From assembly GCA_035252155.1 (NCBI GenBank), contig DATFDL010000012.1, forward strand, positions 1-11,761: a DNA stretch of 11,761 bases, written 5' to 3'. Both the position numbers and the translations under genes were made by a program. This DNA comes from JAICLL01 sp035252155 (lineage in GTDB: Bacteria; Planctomycetota; Planctomycetia; Pirellulales; JAICIG01). The notes under the pieces are model-generated. The model saw nothing but the letters and a program-made list of their open reading frames with translations. It had not been told where the DNA came from and did no database searches. Below, in pieces: positions 9,001 to 11,761 of this stretch. Position 1 is the stretch's first letter, and the number at the start of each line of letters is the position of its first letter.

Positions 9001-11551
9001 CGACAACAGCTCGCTTGATCAAGATCCGACTCTGAACGTCGTCCACGAGGTCGGAGTCACGCTCAACAATTTCGCCGTGCAGCTCAACGACGGCAACGGC
9101 GTCGGCATCGACGACAGCACGGTGAACGGCGCGAAGTTCGCGGTCTATCGCGACGGCGTGCGGCTGAACCAGGGCAGCGATTACTTCTTCAGCTACGACA
9201 CCAACACCAAGACGGCGTATTTCACGCCCGCCACCGGCACTTGGGCCACCGGGCATAAGTACACCATTTATGTCAACAACGGCACCCACTTCGATCCGAA
9301 CAGCTCGGCGGCCGTTGCCGCCCAGAGCGGCATCAAGGATCTGGCCGGCAACGCCTTGCAAGCCAACCGCGGCACCGGTTCGCTGAACGCGGGTTTCACC
9401 GAATTCGACGTCCTGCTGCAAAGCACCGGAGGCGATGCGCCGGCGATCGGGGTACCGCCCGTCCAGACCACGCCGGAAAATACCGCGCTGGTCTTCAGCA
9501 GCAATTCGGCCGCCGCCAACCCCATCACGATCTTCAACATCGACGCGCCCGCCGACCAGCTCACCGTGACGATGGCCACCAGCCAGGGCACATTGTCGCT
9601 GGCCGACGTGGCGGGCATCACGGCCACCGGCAGCGGCACCAGCAGCCTGACTCTGACGGGCACGGCCGCCGCCATCAACGCGGCGCTCAACGGCACCGCC
9701 GCCAAGCAAGGCACCGACGGGCTGACGTTTACACCGAACCAGTACTTCTTTGGAACCGCGTCGATTCAGATCTCGGCCACCGACCCCACCACGGGGCTGA
9801 CGGGCGCCGCGGTCGCCACCATCGCCGTCACCGAAGTCAACCAAGCGCCCGTCATCACGACGCCCTCGGTGCAAACCATCGCCGAAAACCCGCCGACGGC
9901 GCTCGTCTTCTCCAACGCCACCGGCAACGCGATCAAAATCACCGATCCGAACGGCGGCAACGGCCCCGACCAGGTGACCATCACGGTGCCCAACGGCACG
10001 GTGACCCTGCACGGCACGGCCGGCCTGACGCTCATCAGCGGCGGCAGCTCCGGTCCATCGCTGACATTCAGCGGCCTATTGTCTGACATCAATGCCGCGC
10101 TCGACGGGCTGAAGTATCTGCCGACGGTGAACTTCACCGGGGCGACTGCCATTAAACTGTCGGCCAACCTCCTTCCGAACGGCACGAACCCGATCGGAAC
10201 CGGCAGCGCGCCGATCAACGTGGTCCACGTCAACCAACCGCCCTCGGTGGTCACCCCGCTTCCGAACCTCTCCGCCAGCGAGGTGACCCAGGCGACCGTC
10301 ATCGAGACGATCGACCTGAGCAAGTACATCGTCGATCCCGACGTGGGCGGCACGCCGCCCGAGGCCCCGCCGACGTATCTGGTGTCGGGCAACAACAACC
10401 CCGCGCTGGTCAGTGCCACGATCAACGGCACGATTCTGACAGTGACCTTGAACGCTTATCAGTTCGGCGGCGCGACCGTCAGCATCGAGGCCATCGATAG
10501 CAATCCGACGGGCGTGCAACCGGTCACCACCTCGTTCCAGGTGAGCGTGACGGAAGTCAACTATCCGGCCATCACGACGCCCAGCGAATACGAGTACGTG
10601 CCGGGCCAGCCGCTGGTAATCGCCGCTCCAGGGGTATTGTCGGGCGACGTTGATCCCAACGGTCATCCGCTCAGCGCCGTGCTCTCGCAAGTACCGGCGC
10701 ACGGCAAGTTGATGCTCAATACCGATGGCCCCGGCTCGTTCACTTACATTCCCGACGCCGGCTTCAACGGCCGCGACAGCTTCATCTACCAGGCGCAATA
10801 CACGGTGACGCTGCCCGATGGCAGCACGCAGAGTATCCGATCTCCGGCCACGGTCTACCTCGATTCGCCCACTTCGCGCTGGGTGGCGCGGATGTACTCC
10901 GAGGTGCTGGGCCGCACGACGCAACCGGCCGACACCGAAGTAAACTATTGGGTCGGCCAGTTGAACGGCGGCGTGTCGCGGACGCAGGTCGCTAGCTTGT
11001 TCGTGACCAGCCCCGAGCGGCGCAGCCAGGTCATCGGAGATTTGTACGAGACCTATCTGGATCGCCCGGTCGATGCGGCAGGTTTGAGCTACTGGCTCGG
11101 CGTTTGGAACGCCAGCCGTGGACCAGAAATGGTGCAGGCCGGTATCATCGGTTCGGCCGAGTTCTACGCCACGGCCGGCGGCACGCCGCAGGCCTGGGTC
11201 ACCGCGCTCTATCAGAATCTCTTTGAGCGCGCCCCCGATGCCGCCGGGCTTGCTTACTGGGCGAATGTCATCCAAACGTCGCAATCGCGGTCCAGCGTGG
11301 TGCTGGGCTTTGTCACCAGCGACGAGTATCGCCTGAACCTGCTCCGCGGCATCCCCAACGATCCCGACGATCCCGACGGCCCCAGCGATCCGAACGAGCC
11401 GAACGATTCGGGCTGGTACATGCAGTACCTGCATCGGCCGATCGACCAGTCGGGCGCCATGTATTGGCTGGCCCAGATGAAGGCCGGTTATCCGCAAGAA
11501 GCGATCCTCGAAGGCATTTTGGCCAGCGACGAGTACCTCAACCGCGCCTAA
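2..11551 (+). CDS. Giant multidomain extracellular adhesin-like protein, 5' partial
   Basis: One frame runs without a stop from the left edge to the TAA at 11549-11551, giving at least 3,849 residues. The TTG at 59 could be read as a start, but the upstream codons are in frame and encode NDTPATAQSLGQL, the usual opening of a PPC-like domain, so the true start lies outside the window. The protein is a chain of non-enzymatic beta-rich modules: PPC-like, propeller, Calx-beta, Asp-box propeller, beta-helix, Ig/cadherin-like repeats and a C-terminal DUF4214 array. I saw no cysteine, no hydrophobic membrane segment and no recognisable C-terminal sorting signal; an export signal must be upstream if present. 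Families of this kind are known from large exported surface proteins, so adhesion or matrix binding is inferred. The exact function is unknown. No operon partner is visible downstream on this strand. Confidence 0.95.
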   Translation, partial: NTGGVGTNDTPATAQSLGQLAPNQKSGDDTQRLGFVVNGSVSTPSDADVYTFKAQPGTQVWMSLGNTSPGLDSVLELVDANGTVLARSDNALAESENPSLLSSSASGAAGFAGNLAAPLNSSTLLQGNFDPTNPSLNDTVYDPASQSNPGLRNLGSTNPLDAGFRVVLPGNPNSATPQDYYVRVRSRGPDLTNLHGGQSSGAYQLQVRLQEQEEFPGSTVQYADIRFAKNGIDVIGLPAHSPLLGESGQAGTAQNTDASTPPAQQPDPRPTAQDLGDPLTTDQGATSVAGNLATPTTVTWYKFELNYDFLNAVQGLNAGQKTWSTLFDVDYADGLSRPNTSISVFDSSGKLIYLGRDSNVADDQPTPSSANGLTDLTHGSAGQLDPYIGSVQLPAGADSFVDISATATGATIAGNTITVNFDGTTITFEFTAGALPAGDTNTAITVAAGDTPLTLASEAAQAIDKAFNNPNLVSLNGTRLTFANGAVADTSGALVTTSNTYYVAISSDATLPQAVDASFNAGSTNTLVRLEPVDSVNRIVEDHIGSQGGETAQPPGTLTPMFNGTVDTSNFNPAQPTPAQLQQVQSLNAGAVPFSLGNVVLFVDQKEINNVPGHLETVNPFSGGLVTDIGPTPGGVAGSQGYGDIAMRNDGRLYGMTLGPNSNTAGSYDLIDTGTGVSASQGVNMIVVPGALGLEMNALAFVQNGLNRQLFAVGSFPGNAGNPPYRNGFFQLNPDNGNSLNNPQSAPVLLNPAGVSANETITGMADIGGTLYAVTDAGGLYIINNPAGQASILFVAPVKDSNGNPIQFTALTAGPPDVSGGAYANDLFATDAQGKLYALNTSGALLPVFAGGATSVSLGTTNVIGLAFSTLDYNLWHVTDQRGNDPGHGINAAPDNSRNTGSANQPQAGNLSFYFGLESPDQTVSPGVIDVPGTTTPGGTTPQTLQPGSGNYVTDVDTKNVNQVYNTYNMPGGALGSLETNSFSLANYSYGDKPTLYFNYFLATQNASSTTQNPGTMLDSARVFVSADNGKTWQMLATNDASRQQANVSQVDGELPSFASASSSAYPNGVVPQRIQQLYDTAGGTWRQARIDLGDFAGQSNLKLRFDFTSAGSMNQGLPGDSFGNFNSPKRGQDNLHEGFYVDDITVGLAERGEMVTGDSANMTFVPTPQNLNSNGPTQILNGPYQLDIRRGTEYGVNVNPNLSDISLVHSFDTNDRLVDGFSILAPAGSALSDGQSFQVSDGTHVVTFEFDQGDTLTVAGNVVNNDSFTINDGTSSKQFVFVVNGNPLNPPPKQPNQVQVFVKSTDTPSVVASDIANAVNGSGLAVRAVTNVDPAYTGSLNAGQVRILATGAAIPQIDVSGAPELQSTAALHGGTPIAYAPGFTAAQVADAITNAINANTTLVGVRAGDVRNLINGVLTATGSRVDLFGAANLVALNAQSGQLTVSATSHTLTETGLTATTQVTISRGSLPGTNLASPVSVQVQALDLIRYDQNATGGFNLGTGEPSNNVQLINPATNQALQPGSPLTVLIPAGQSSVTFTVQAVEQTVPGGTELADGPVKVQLVATALGYSTGAETLDVVDDAQVIPTLTLALADPASGTILENAGPGAAHATVTRNSPDGVPLTVTLTSLDPGSARVPATVTIPAGSFSATFPIDAVDDNILRQQAVNVTIVASAVNFNSGTTTIAVQDDGDQNQIPLNAPAWQSQGPAPITFGQDENVTSPGSSAFNAVAGAIETVLVNPTNPNILYVGAVNGGVWETTNATSPSGPTWTPLTDTMPSLSIGALQFDTTDVSYQHLIAGIGRFSSFANAGGQLSGLIVSSNGGQTWSSITPSATSPATPVGQNISGVAERGSIILAAGNYFFNLTGGLFRSTDGGATFTLVSGSNGLPAGAISDLVGDPLDTKRFYAAVLTKGIFTSDDNGATWTDVTPAGLKSILNAAPQGDNIRIANSGTSVYFGYEKFDPNIGGSQLAAIYYSPAAGLSSTTWKAMDLPTTNENGTIVGLNPNIGGDDVPGAQGEIHFSIVADPNNPNLVYVGGDRQPSPFPNSIGATNFSGRLFRGDSSKPLGSQWTPITDNGTANGSAPHADSRHMIFDATGRLIETDDGGIFTLSNPETTQGIWTSLIGNLTVSEIHSVAYDTNTNTLIAGDQDTGTPEQQATGSPTWSDVSQGDGGDVTIDDSNPNQSIRYTSFAGFGAFLASTYDVNNNLISVSAPALNVVGTNTNIYGFDVGLPFVTTVKLNSLPGFSNHLVIGGGSAVYESFDGGQTLKALTDAGGNQAGGVGPNSLFGAAMSYGGTAGGIADPSVLWVGNNTLLLLRSGGFANPLTRTLYPGANVRALAVNPNNWRNAIVVDSANHVWLTADGGASFTDISGNLTNSVGGAAPLTADLFSVAFVPGTATNLIYVGSRDGVYTMKTSQQGVWSRYGAFMPDVPVYSLQYVASQQLLVAGTMGRGAWTASAISAAGDIAAAVNTQNVSDDGGVITGTVTRSGTFGNLSVTLASSDPARVPNTVVTIPDGLTTQTFSINVNDLLDANGNEVAVPRETVILTPLAGGLNPIGTFVNLTEDNPAGPSTSDDVPALTVTLSAKEMNPNVGVNSITGTVSRNTPTDQPLTVTLAASDPSRASTLQNGSATVVIPAGAQSVNFTLSYVDQFANDGKPHWVTVTATGITYQGLAISSPNGDGNDNEDPELNDPTGVSLDGDESYTIKIDAAQHVLSYDRRGDANINRNQGQVIIADSRISNSLKYGVVIEPGPRGANGSLPYPGVPINLSTINTDRVAPGATIENNLLIGNGAGGVQFLGDPNSAAGPLAAVPFGRIVNNTVYGGAQQTGVGVQVGQNASPTILNNIFANLATGVSVDNTSSSTHLEGSIYQNDGATLTGNVFNGGDLFSSTLSATDPLFVNAANNDFYLAPGSKAIDSAINSLTDRPDMISAKSLTGIPASPIFAPSRDLFGQLRVADPETNPSGIGSTLFKDRGAIERVDFVGPTAALSNPIDNSSLDQDPTLNVVHEVGVTLNNFAVQLNDGNGVGIDDSTVNGAKFAVYRDGVRLNQGSDYFFSYDTNTKTAYFTPATGTWATGHKYTIYVNNGTHFDPNSSAAVAAQSGIKDLAGNALQANRGTGSLNAGFTEFDVLLQSTGGDAPAIGVPPVQTTPENTALVFSSNSAAANPITIFNIDAPADQLTVTMATSQGTLSLADVAGITATGSGTSSLTLTGTAAAINAALNGTAAKQGTDGLTFTPNQYFFGTASIQISATDPTTGLTGAAVATIAVTEVNQAPVITTPSVQTIAENPPTALVFSNATGNAIKITDPNGGNGPDQVTITVPNGTVTLHGTAGLTLISGGSSGPSLTFSGLLSDINAALDGLKYLPTVNFTGATAIKLSANLLPNGTNPIGTGSAPINVVHVNQPPSVVTPLPNLSASEVTQATVIETIDLSKYIVDPDVGGTPPEAPPTYLVSGNNNPALVSATINGTILTVTLNAYQFGGATVSIEAIDSNPTGVQPVTTSFQVSVTEVNYPAITTPSEYEYVPGQPLVIAAPGVLSGDVDPNGHPLSAVLSQVPAHGKLMLNTDGPGSFTYIPDAGFNGRDSFIYQAQYTVTLPDGSTQSIRSPATVYLDSPTSRWVARMYSEVLGRTTQPADTEVNYWVGQLNGGVSRTQVASLFVTSPERRSQVIGDLYETYLDRPVDAAGLSYWLGVWNASRGPEMVQAGIIGSAEFYATAGGTPQAWVTALYQNLFERAPDAAGLAYWANVIQTSQSRSSVVLGFVTSDEYRLNLLRGIPNDPDDPDGPSDPNEPNDSGWYMQYLHRPIDQSGAMYWLAQMKAGYPQEAILEGILASDEYLNRA
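23..739 (+). other. PPC-like beta-sandwich domain 1
   Basis: Residues 8-246. It opens with NDTPATAQSLG, then GFVVNGSVS and DADVYTFKAQPG, followed by LDSVLELVDANGTVLARSDN. This is the pattern of bacterial pre-peptidase C-terminal-like domains, in which D-x-D-x-Y-x-F is the core strand. It closes with DYYVRVRSR, GAYQLQVRL and ADIRFAKNGIDVIG. An approximately 70-residue Ser/Asn/Pro-rich stretch sits between the two halves, making the module longer than a plain PPC domain. In other proteins such domains are accessory, often carbohydrate- or surface-associated. The family call is by motif only. Confidence 0.7.
809..1648 (+). other. PPC-like beta-sandwich domain 2, interrupted
   Basis: Residues 270-549. 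PTAQDLGDPL and VTWYKFELN mirror the start of domain 1, then NTSISVFDSSGKLIYLGRDSN gives the strand pair that in domain 1 reads LDSVLELVDANG. The expected closing strand TYYVAISSD appears only after a roughly 100-residue insertion that begins directly behind LPAG (see the separate entry). The end is marked by LVRLEPVDSVNRIVEDHIG. Domains 1 and 2 therefore look like diverged copies of one module. They are joined by a Pro/Gln/Thr-rich linker at about residues 247-269. Confidence 0.6.
1190..1498 (+). repeat. Module inserted in PPC-like domain 2 (repeat module, copy 1)
   Basis: Residues 397-499. It carries NTITVNFDGTTITFEFTAG, then AITVAAGDTP and a helix-like stretch LASEAAQAIDKAF, then a short strand pair LNGTRLTFANG. 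The same order (strand, DGT turn, F-x-F strand, then an A-rich helix) recurs twice at 3659-4366. It sits between LPAG and TYYVAISSD, which would otherwise be contiguous in a PPC-like hairpin. The module has no name that I can assign with confidence. Confidence 0.5.
1787..2680 (+). other. Beta-propeller-like region
   Basis: Residues 596-893. Repeated short strand motifs are spaced like propeller blades: HLETVNPFSGGLVTDIG, DGRLYGMTLG, GGTLYAVTDAGGLYII, QGKLYALNTSG and YNLWHVTDQRG. The recurring G-x-LY-x(2)-T/N pattern and the 'value of a property along a sequence of entries' style match proteins with WD40/NHL/SMP-30-like propellers. No catalytic residues can be assigned. Blade number is uncertain, probably six or seven. 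It follows the PPC-like pair and precedes the large beta-sandwich. Confidence 0.5.
2732..3658 (+). other. Large beta-sandwich (jelly-roll / MAM-like)
   Basis: Residues 911-1219. LSFYFGLES opens the region. LETNSFSLANYSYGDKPTL, LYFNYFLAT and DSARVFVSADNGKTWQML then form the pattern of a jelly-roll domain with a buried aromatic core. It ends in WRQARIDLGDFAGQ, LKLRFDFTSAG and GFYVDDITVGLAERGEMV. The closing 'YVDDI' strand is typical of MAM/laminin-G-like and carbohydrate-binding sandwiches. The tail (about 1184-1219) includes PYQLDIRRGTEYGV, which may be a further small PPC-like strand set. Ligand unknown. Confidence 0.5.
3659..4366 (+). repeat. Nested tandem repeat modules (copies 2 and 3)
   Basis: Residues 1220-1455. 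An outer copy starts with SDGQSFQVSDGTHVVTFEF, is interrupted at base 3767, and appears to resume at base 4121 with TPIAYAPGFTAAQVADAITN. The 118-residue interruption (3767-4120) itself reads as a copy: NDSFTINDGTSSKQFVFVV, then VQVFVKSTDTPSVVASDIAN and VRILATG. All copies share a DGT turn, an F-x-F strand and an A-rich helix ending near AI(N/D) or AVN. Similarity between the copies is low at sequence level, so the nesting is an interpretation. Confidence 0.45.
4370..4753 (+). other. Calx-beta-like domain 1
   Basis: Residues 1457-1584. TTQVTISRGSLPG opens the domain. VSVQVQALDL, LTVLIPAGQSSVTFTVQAV and VKVQLVATALGY follow, and the close is VVDDAQ. The I-P-x-G turn (I at residue 1532) followed by a strand and a terminal V-x-D-D are the marks of Calx-beta domains, which often bind calcium through acidic loops. 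An insertion of about 35 residues before IPAG makes this copy longer than the next one. Confidence 0.65.
4766..5083 (+). other. Calx-beta-like domain 2
   Basis: Residues 1589-1694. TLTLALADPASGTILENAG, ATVTRNSPDG and VTLTSLDPGSARVPATVTI form the typical strand set, followed by IPAG (I at residue 1646), ATFPIDAVDDN and the closing VQDDGD. This is the most canonical Calx-beta copy in the protein: it keeps the E-N-A-G loop and both acidic patches expected for calcium binding. It leads directly into the Asp-box propeller. Confidence 0.8.
5108..7396 (+). other. Asp-box (BNR-type) beta-propeller
   Basis: Residues 1703-2465. Asp-box motifs (S/T-x-D/N-x-G-x-T/S-W/F/L) occur at residues 1823 (SSNGGQTW), 1875 (STDGGATF), 1921 (SDDNGATW), 2265 (SFDGGQTL) and 2365 (TADGGASF). 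They alternate with NPTNPNILYVG and DPNNPNLVYVGG strands, and the region ends with GTMGRGAW, a typical last-blade signature. TDDGGIF at about 2106 is a degenerate box. This is the fold of sialidases, VPS10 and Ycf48-like propellers. The Arg triad and the acid/nucleophile residues of true sialidases cannot be assigned, so a binding rather than hydrolytic role is more likely. At about 760 residues it is long for one propeller and may comprise two. Confidence 0.75.
7412..7717 (+). other. Calx-beta-like domain 3
   Basis: Residues 2471-2572. QNVSDDGGVITGTVTRSG, LSVTLASSDPARVPNTVVT, IPDG (I at residue 2519), TFSINVNDL and VNLTEDN follow the Calx-beta order. It starts about 15 bases after the end of the propeller call, with no long linker. 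IPDG in place of IPAG is a normal variant. Confidence 0.7.
7745..8050 (+). other. Calx-beta-like domain 4
   Basis: Residues 2582-2684. LTVTLSAKEMNPNVGVNSIT, GTVSRNTPTD, LTVTLAASDPSRAS, VVIPAGAQSVNFTLSYVD and HWVTVTATG give a full Calx-beta strand set, with I-P-A-G at residue 2641. A Gly/Asp/Asn-rich tail (NGDGNDNEDPELND) follows and separates it from the beta-helix; it could bind calcium or act as a flexible spacer. Confidence 0.75.
8102..8977 (+). other. Right-handed parallel beta-helix (PbH1-like)
   Basis: Residues 2701-2992. Repeats of about 20-30 residues with Asn ladders are visible: VIIADSRISNSLKYGVVIE, ATIENNLLIGNGAGGVQFLG, RIVNNTVYGGAQQTGVGVQV and PTILNNIFANLATGVSVDN. It ends with DPLFVNAANNDFYLAPGSKA and FKDRGAIERVDFVGP, the closing pattern common in exported beta-helix proteins. 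These folds occur in pectate lyases and NosD-like proteins, but no lyase residues can be assigned here. A binding or scaffold role is inferred. Confidence 0.75.
8978..9427 (+). other. Ig-like domain
   Basis: Residues 2993-3142. LNNFAVQLNDGNGVGIDDST, AKFAVYRDGVRLNQGSDYFF, TKTAYFTPATGTWATGHKY and DLAGNALQANRG form a bacterial Ig-like (Big/SwmB-type) fold. The segment 'IKDLAGNAL' is the usual last loop of such domains. It bridges the beta-helix to the cadherin-like array. The Ig class is by general pattern; the exact family is not certain. Confidence 0.55.
9434..9850 (+). repeat. Cadherin/Ig-like repeat 1
   Basis: Residues 3145-3283. TTPENTALVFSSN is the typical opening, then QLTVTMATSQGTLSLADVAG, SSLTLTGTAAAINAALNG, GLTFTPNQYFFGTASIQISA and the closing VTEVNQAP. 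The I-N-A-A-L motif at residue 3225 recurs in repeat 2 at residue 3363. This is a large-adhesin module of the cadherin-like/VCBS class. Confidence 0.7.
9851..10240 (+). repeat. Cadherin/Ig-like repeat 2
   Basis: Residues 3284-3413. TIAENPPTALVFSNATG, QVTITVPNGTVTLHGTAG, LTFSGLLSDINAALDGLKY, TVNFTGATAIKLSAN and the closing VHVNQPP follow the same order as repeat 1. The DPNGGNGPDQ loop gives acidic residues of the type that bind calcium between cadherin-like repeats. Confidence 0.75.
10241..10561 (+). repeat. Cadherin/Ig-like repeat 3
   Basis: Residues 3414-3520. ETIDLSKYIVDPDVGGTPP, TYLVSGNNNPALVSATINGT, LTVTLNAYQFGGATVSIEAI and the closing VTEVN form a cadherin-like domain of a different subtype. 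The 'S-K-Y-x-V-D-P-D' start and 'G-G-A-T-V-S-I-x-A-x-D-S' end are typical. It ends in the same V-T-E-V-N as repeat 1. Confidence 0.7.
10562..10870 (+). repeat. Cadherin/Ig-like repeat 4 (Big_9/Cadherin_5 type)
   Basis: Residues 3521-3623. GVLSGDVDPNGHPLSAVL, VPAHGKLMLNTDGPGSFTYI and PDAGFNGRDSFIYQA match the very recognisable 'GVL-x-D-D-D-P-D-G ... HG-x-L ... GSF-x-Y-P-x-G-F-x-G-x-D-S-F-Y' pattern. It is the last structural repeat before the C-terminal DUF4214 units. Confidence 0.85.
10871..11548 (+). other. C-terminal DUF4214-type repeat array (four units)
   Basis: Residues 3624-3849. Each unit has a Y-x(3)-L-x-R core, a D-x(2)-G-x(2)-Y-W motif and a helical tail with S-x-E-(F/Y) or a variant. 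The Y-W pairs are at residues 3649, 3697, 3752 and 3821. Good examples are VDAAGLSYW, PDAAGLAYW and IDQSGAMYW; the first unit (DTEVNYW) is the most diverged. Units are 48 and 55 residues apart, then 69 where an acidic linker intervenes. DUF4214 is a common C-terminal part of large exported bacterial proteins; its role is unknown. The protein ends 9 residues after the last unit's 'GILASDEY' without any added sorting motif. Confidence 0.8.
11351..11410 (+). repeat. Asp/Pro-rich linker with 9-bp tandem repeat
   Basis: Residues 3784-3803. The stretch reads as alternating P-x-D/N-D units (NDPDDPDGPSDPNEPNDS). At DNA level GATCCCGAC is directly repeated at 11360-11368 and 11369-11377, with degenerate further copies (GATCCG at 11387). 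It lies between DUF4214 units 3 and 4. The D-x-D-x-D-G spacing resembles calcium-binding loops, which is an inference. Confidence 0.6.
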
Positions 11552-11553
11552 CA

Positions 11554-11569
11554 TGGCCGAGACCGGCCA
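11554..11569 (+). other. Short hairpin just after the stop codon
   Basis: TGGCCG (11554-11559) and CGGCCA (11564-11569) form a perfect 6-bp stem around the loop AGAC, three bases after the TAA. It is followed by an A-run rather than a T-run, so it is not an intrinsic terminator for the CDS on its own. It may protect the mRNA 3' end or be chance in GC-rich DNA. Confidence 0.3.
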
Positions 11570-11571
11570 AT

Positions 11572-11617
11572 AAAAAAACTGAGCAGGCCCGGAGGATAAA
11601 TTTCCGGGCCTGCTCGG
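11572..11617 (-). terminator. Intrinsic terminator for leftward transcription (possibly bidirectional)
   Basis: GAGCAGGCCCGGA (11581-11593) pairs perfectly with TCCGGGCCTGCTC (11603-11615) across a 9-base loop, extendable by two pairs outward. On the minus strand the stem is followed by AG and seven Ts (complement of 11572-11578), the standard Rho-independent layout. On the + strand the stem is followed by GGATGAAATTAG with no T-run, so it is at best a weak terminator for the giant gene. It implies a gene or RNA read leftwards from the right. Confidence 0.7.
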
Positions 11618-11627
11618 ATGAAATTAG

Positions 11628-11641
11628 ACCTGCCGACAGGT
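11628..11641. other. Small inverted repeat
   Basis: ACCTG (11628-11632) and CAGGT (11637-11641) are perfect inverted copies around four bases. On the minus strand this is a 5-bp stem capped by TCGG, directly upstream of the large terminator hairpin. It may be a 5' element of a short leftward RNA, or chance. Confidence 0.25.
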
Positions 11642-11645
11642 AAGC

Positions 11646-11759
11646 TTAGTATATCGCCGCGCGGGGCGTCGGTGCAAGCAAACGGCGCGAGTGCCCAAAT
11701 GGATCCGCGACCCGTTCGACTAGCGATCGGGTTTTGAAATTCAAAACCGAAACTGGCGG
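11646..11759 (-). CDS. Possible 3' end of a convergent gene, partial
   Basis: On the minus strand a frame is open from the right edge (codon at 11759-11757) to a TAA at 11648-11646, giving 37 residues that end in LLAPTPRAAIY. The stop is followed after about 30 bases by the intrinsic terminator, which is where the end of a convergent gene would be expected. The residues show no family I recognise and third-position GC is only moderate. It may be chance, and it conflicts with reading 11648-11677 as a promoter. Confidence 0.22.
   Translation of the reverse strand, partial: PPVSVLNFKTRSLVERVADPFGHSRRLLAPTPRAAIY
11648..11677 (-). promoter_or_regulatory. Sigma70-like promoter match, leftward
   Basis: On the minus strand TTGCAC (complement of 11672-11677) and TATACT (complement of 11648-11653) are separated by 18 bases. 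This is five of six matches to the -10 consensus and four of six to the -35 consensus. Transcription would start near 11641 and meet the terminator after about 70 bases. Planctomycete promoters are poorly characterised and GC-rich DNA gives chance matches, so this is tentative. Confidence 0.2.
11730..11748. repeat. Palindrome near right edge
   Basis: GGTTTTGAA (11730-11738) and TTCAAAACC (11740-11748) are perfect inverted copies around a single A. With one bulged base the dyad extends to TCGG/CCGA. It is AT-rich inside GC-rich DNA and would suit a dimeric-regulator operator or half of a hairpin. No further copy is visible in the window. Confidence 0.4.
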
Positions 11760-11761
11760 GA

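Noticed and set aside
10076..11554. 492-residue open frame on the minus strand across the C-terminal part
   Set aside because: It overlaps the clearly recognisable cadherin-like and DUF4214 coding region and has no coherent protein features.
11553..11573. ATG-initiated mini-ORF (6 codons) starting just after the TAA
   Set aside because: Too short to support, no ribosome binding site beyond chance, and it overlaps the post-stop hairpin.
11552..11761. tRNA or known riboswitch in the intergenic tail
   Set aside because: The hairpins do not form a cloverleaf and no T-loop consensus or riboswitch core is present on either strand.

Overview
The window is almost entirely one protein-coding gene. 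A single + strand reading frame is open from the left edge (first complete codon at base 2) to a TAA at 11549-11551. This gives at least 3,849 residues of one giant, modular, presumably exported protein whose N-terminus lies outside the window. Residue numbers below count from the codon at base 2 (residue n starts at base 2+3(n-1)). No enzyme active site, membrane segment, mobile element, RNA gene of known family or CRISPR array was seen. The DNA is GC-rich with strong G/C preference at third codon positions, which also explains the long spurious open frames on the opposite strand.

Layout of the protein: two PPC-like beta-sandwich modules (23-739 and 809-1648, the second carrying an inserted module at 1190-1498); a beta-propeller-like region (1787-2680); a large beta-sandwich (2732-3658); a nested pair of repeated modules (3659-4366); two Calx-beta-like domains (4370-5083); a large Asp-box (BNR-type) propeller (5108-7396); two more Calx-beta-like domains (7412-8050); a parallel beta-helix (8102-8977); an Ig-like domain (8978-9427); four cadherin/Ig-like repeats (9434-10870); and a C-terminal array of four DUF4214-type units (10871-11548) broken by an Asp/Pro-rich linker. 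I found no cysteine anywhere in the translated protein.

The remaining 210 bases (11552-11761) hold a short hairpin just after the stop, and a strong GC-rich hairpin with a T-run on the minus strand that looks like an intrinsic terminator for leftward transcription. They also hold a sigma70-like promoter match on the minus strand, a possible 3' end of a convergent gene, and a near-perfect palindrome close to the right edge.

Organism: the giant secreted multi-domain protein with PPC-like, Calx-beta, beta-helix, cadherin-like and DUF4214 parts, in GC-rich DNA, suggests a member of the Planctomycetota (Pirellulales-like). This is inference from architecture and remembered family features, not from any search. 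The likely role is a cell-surface or secreted adhesin/matrix protein. Nothing in the sequence proves a ligand.
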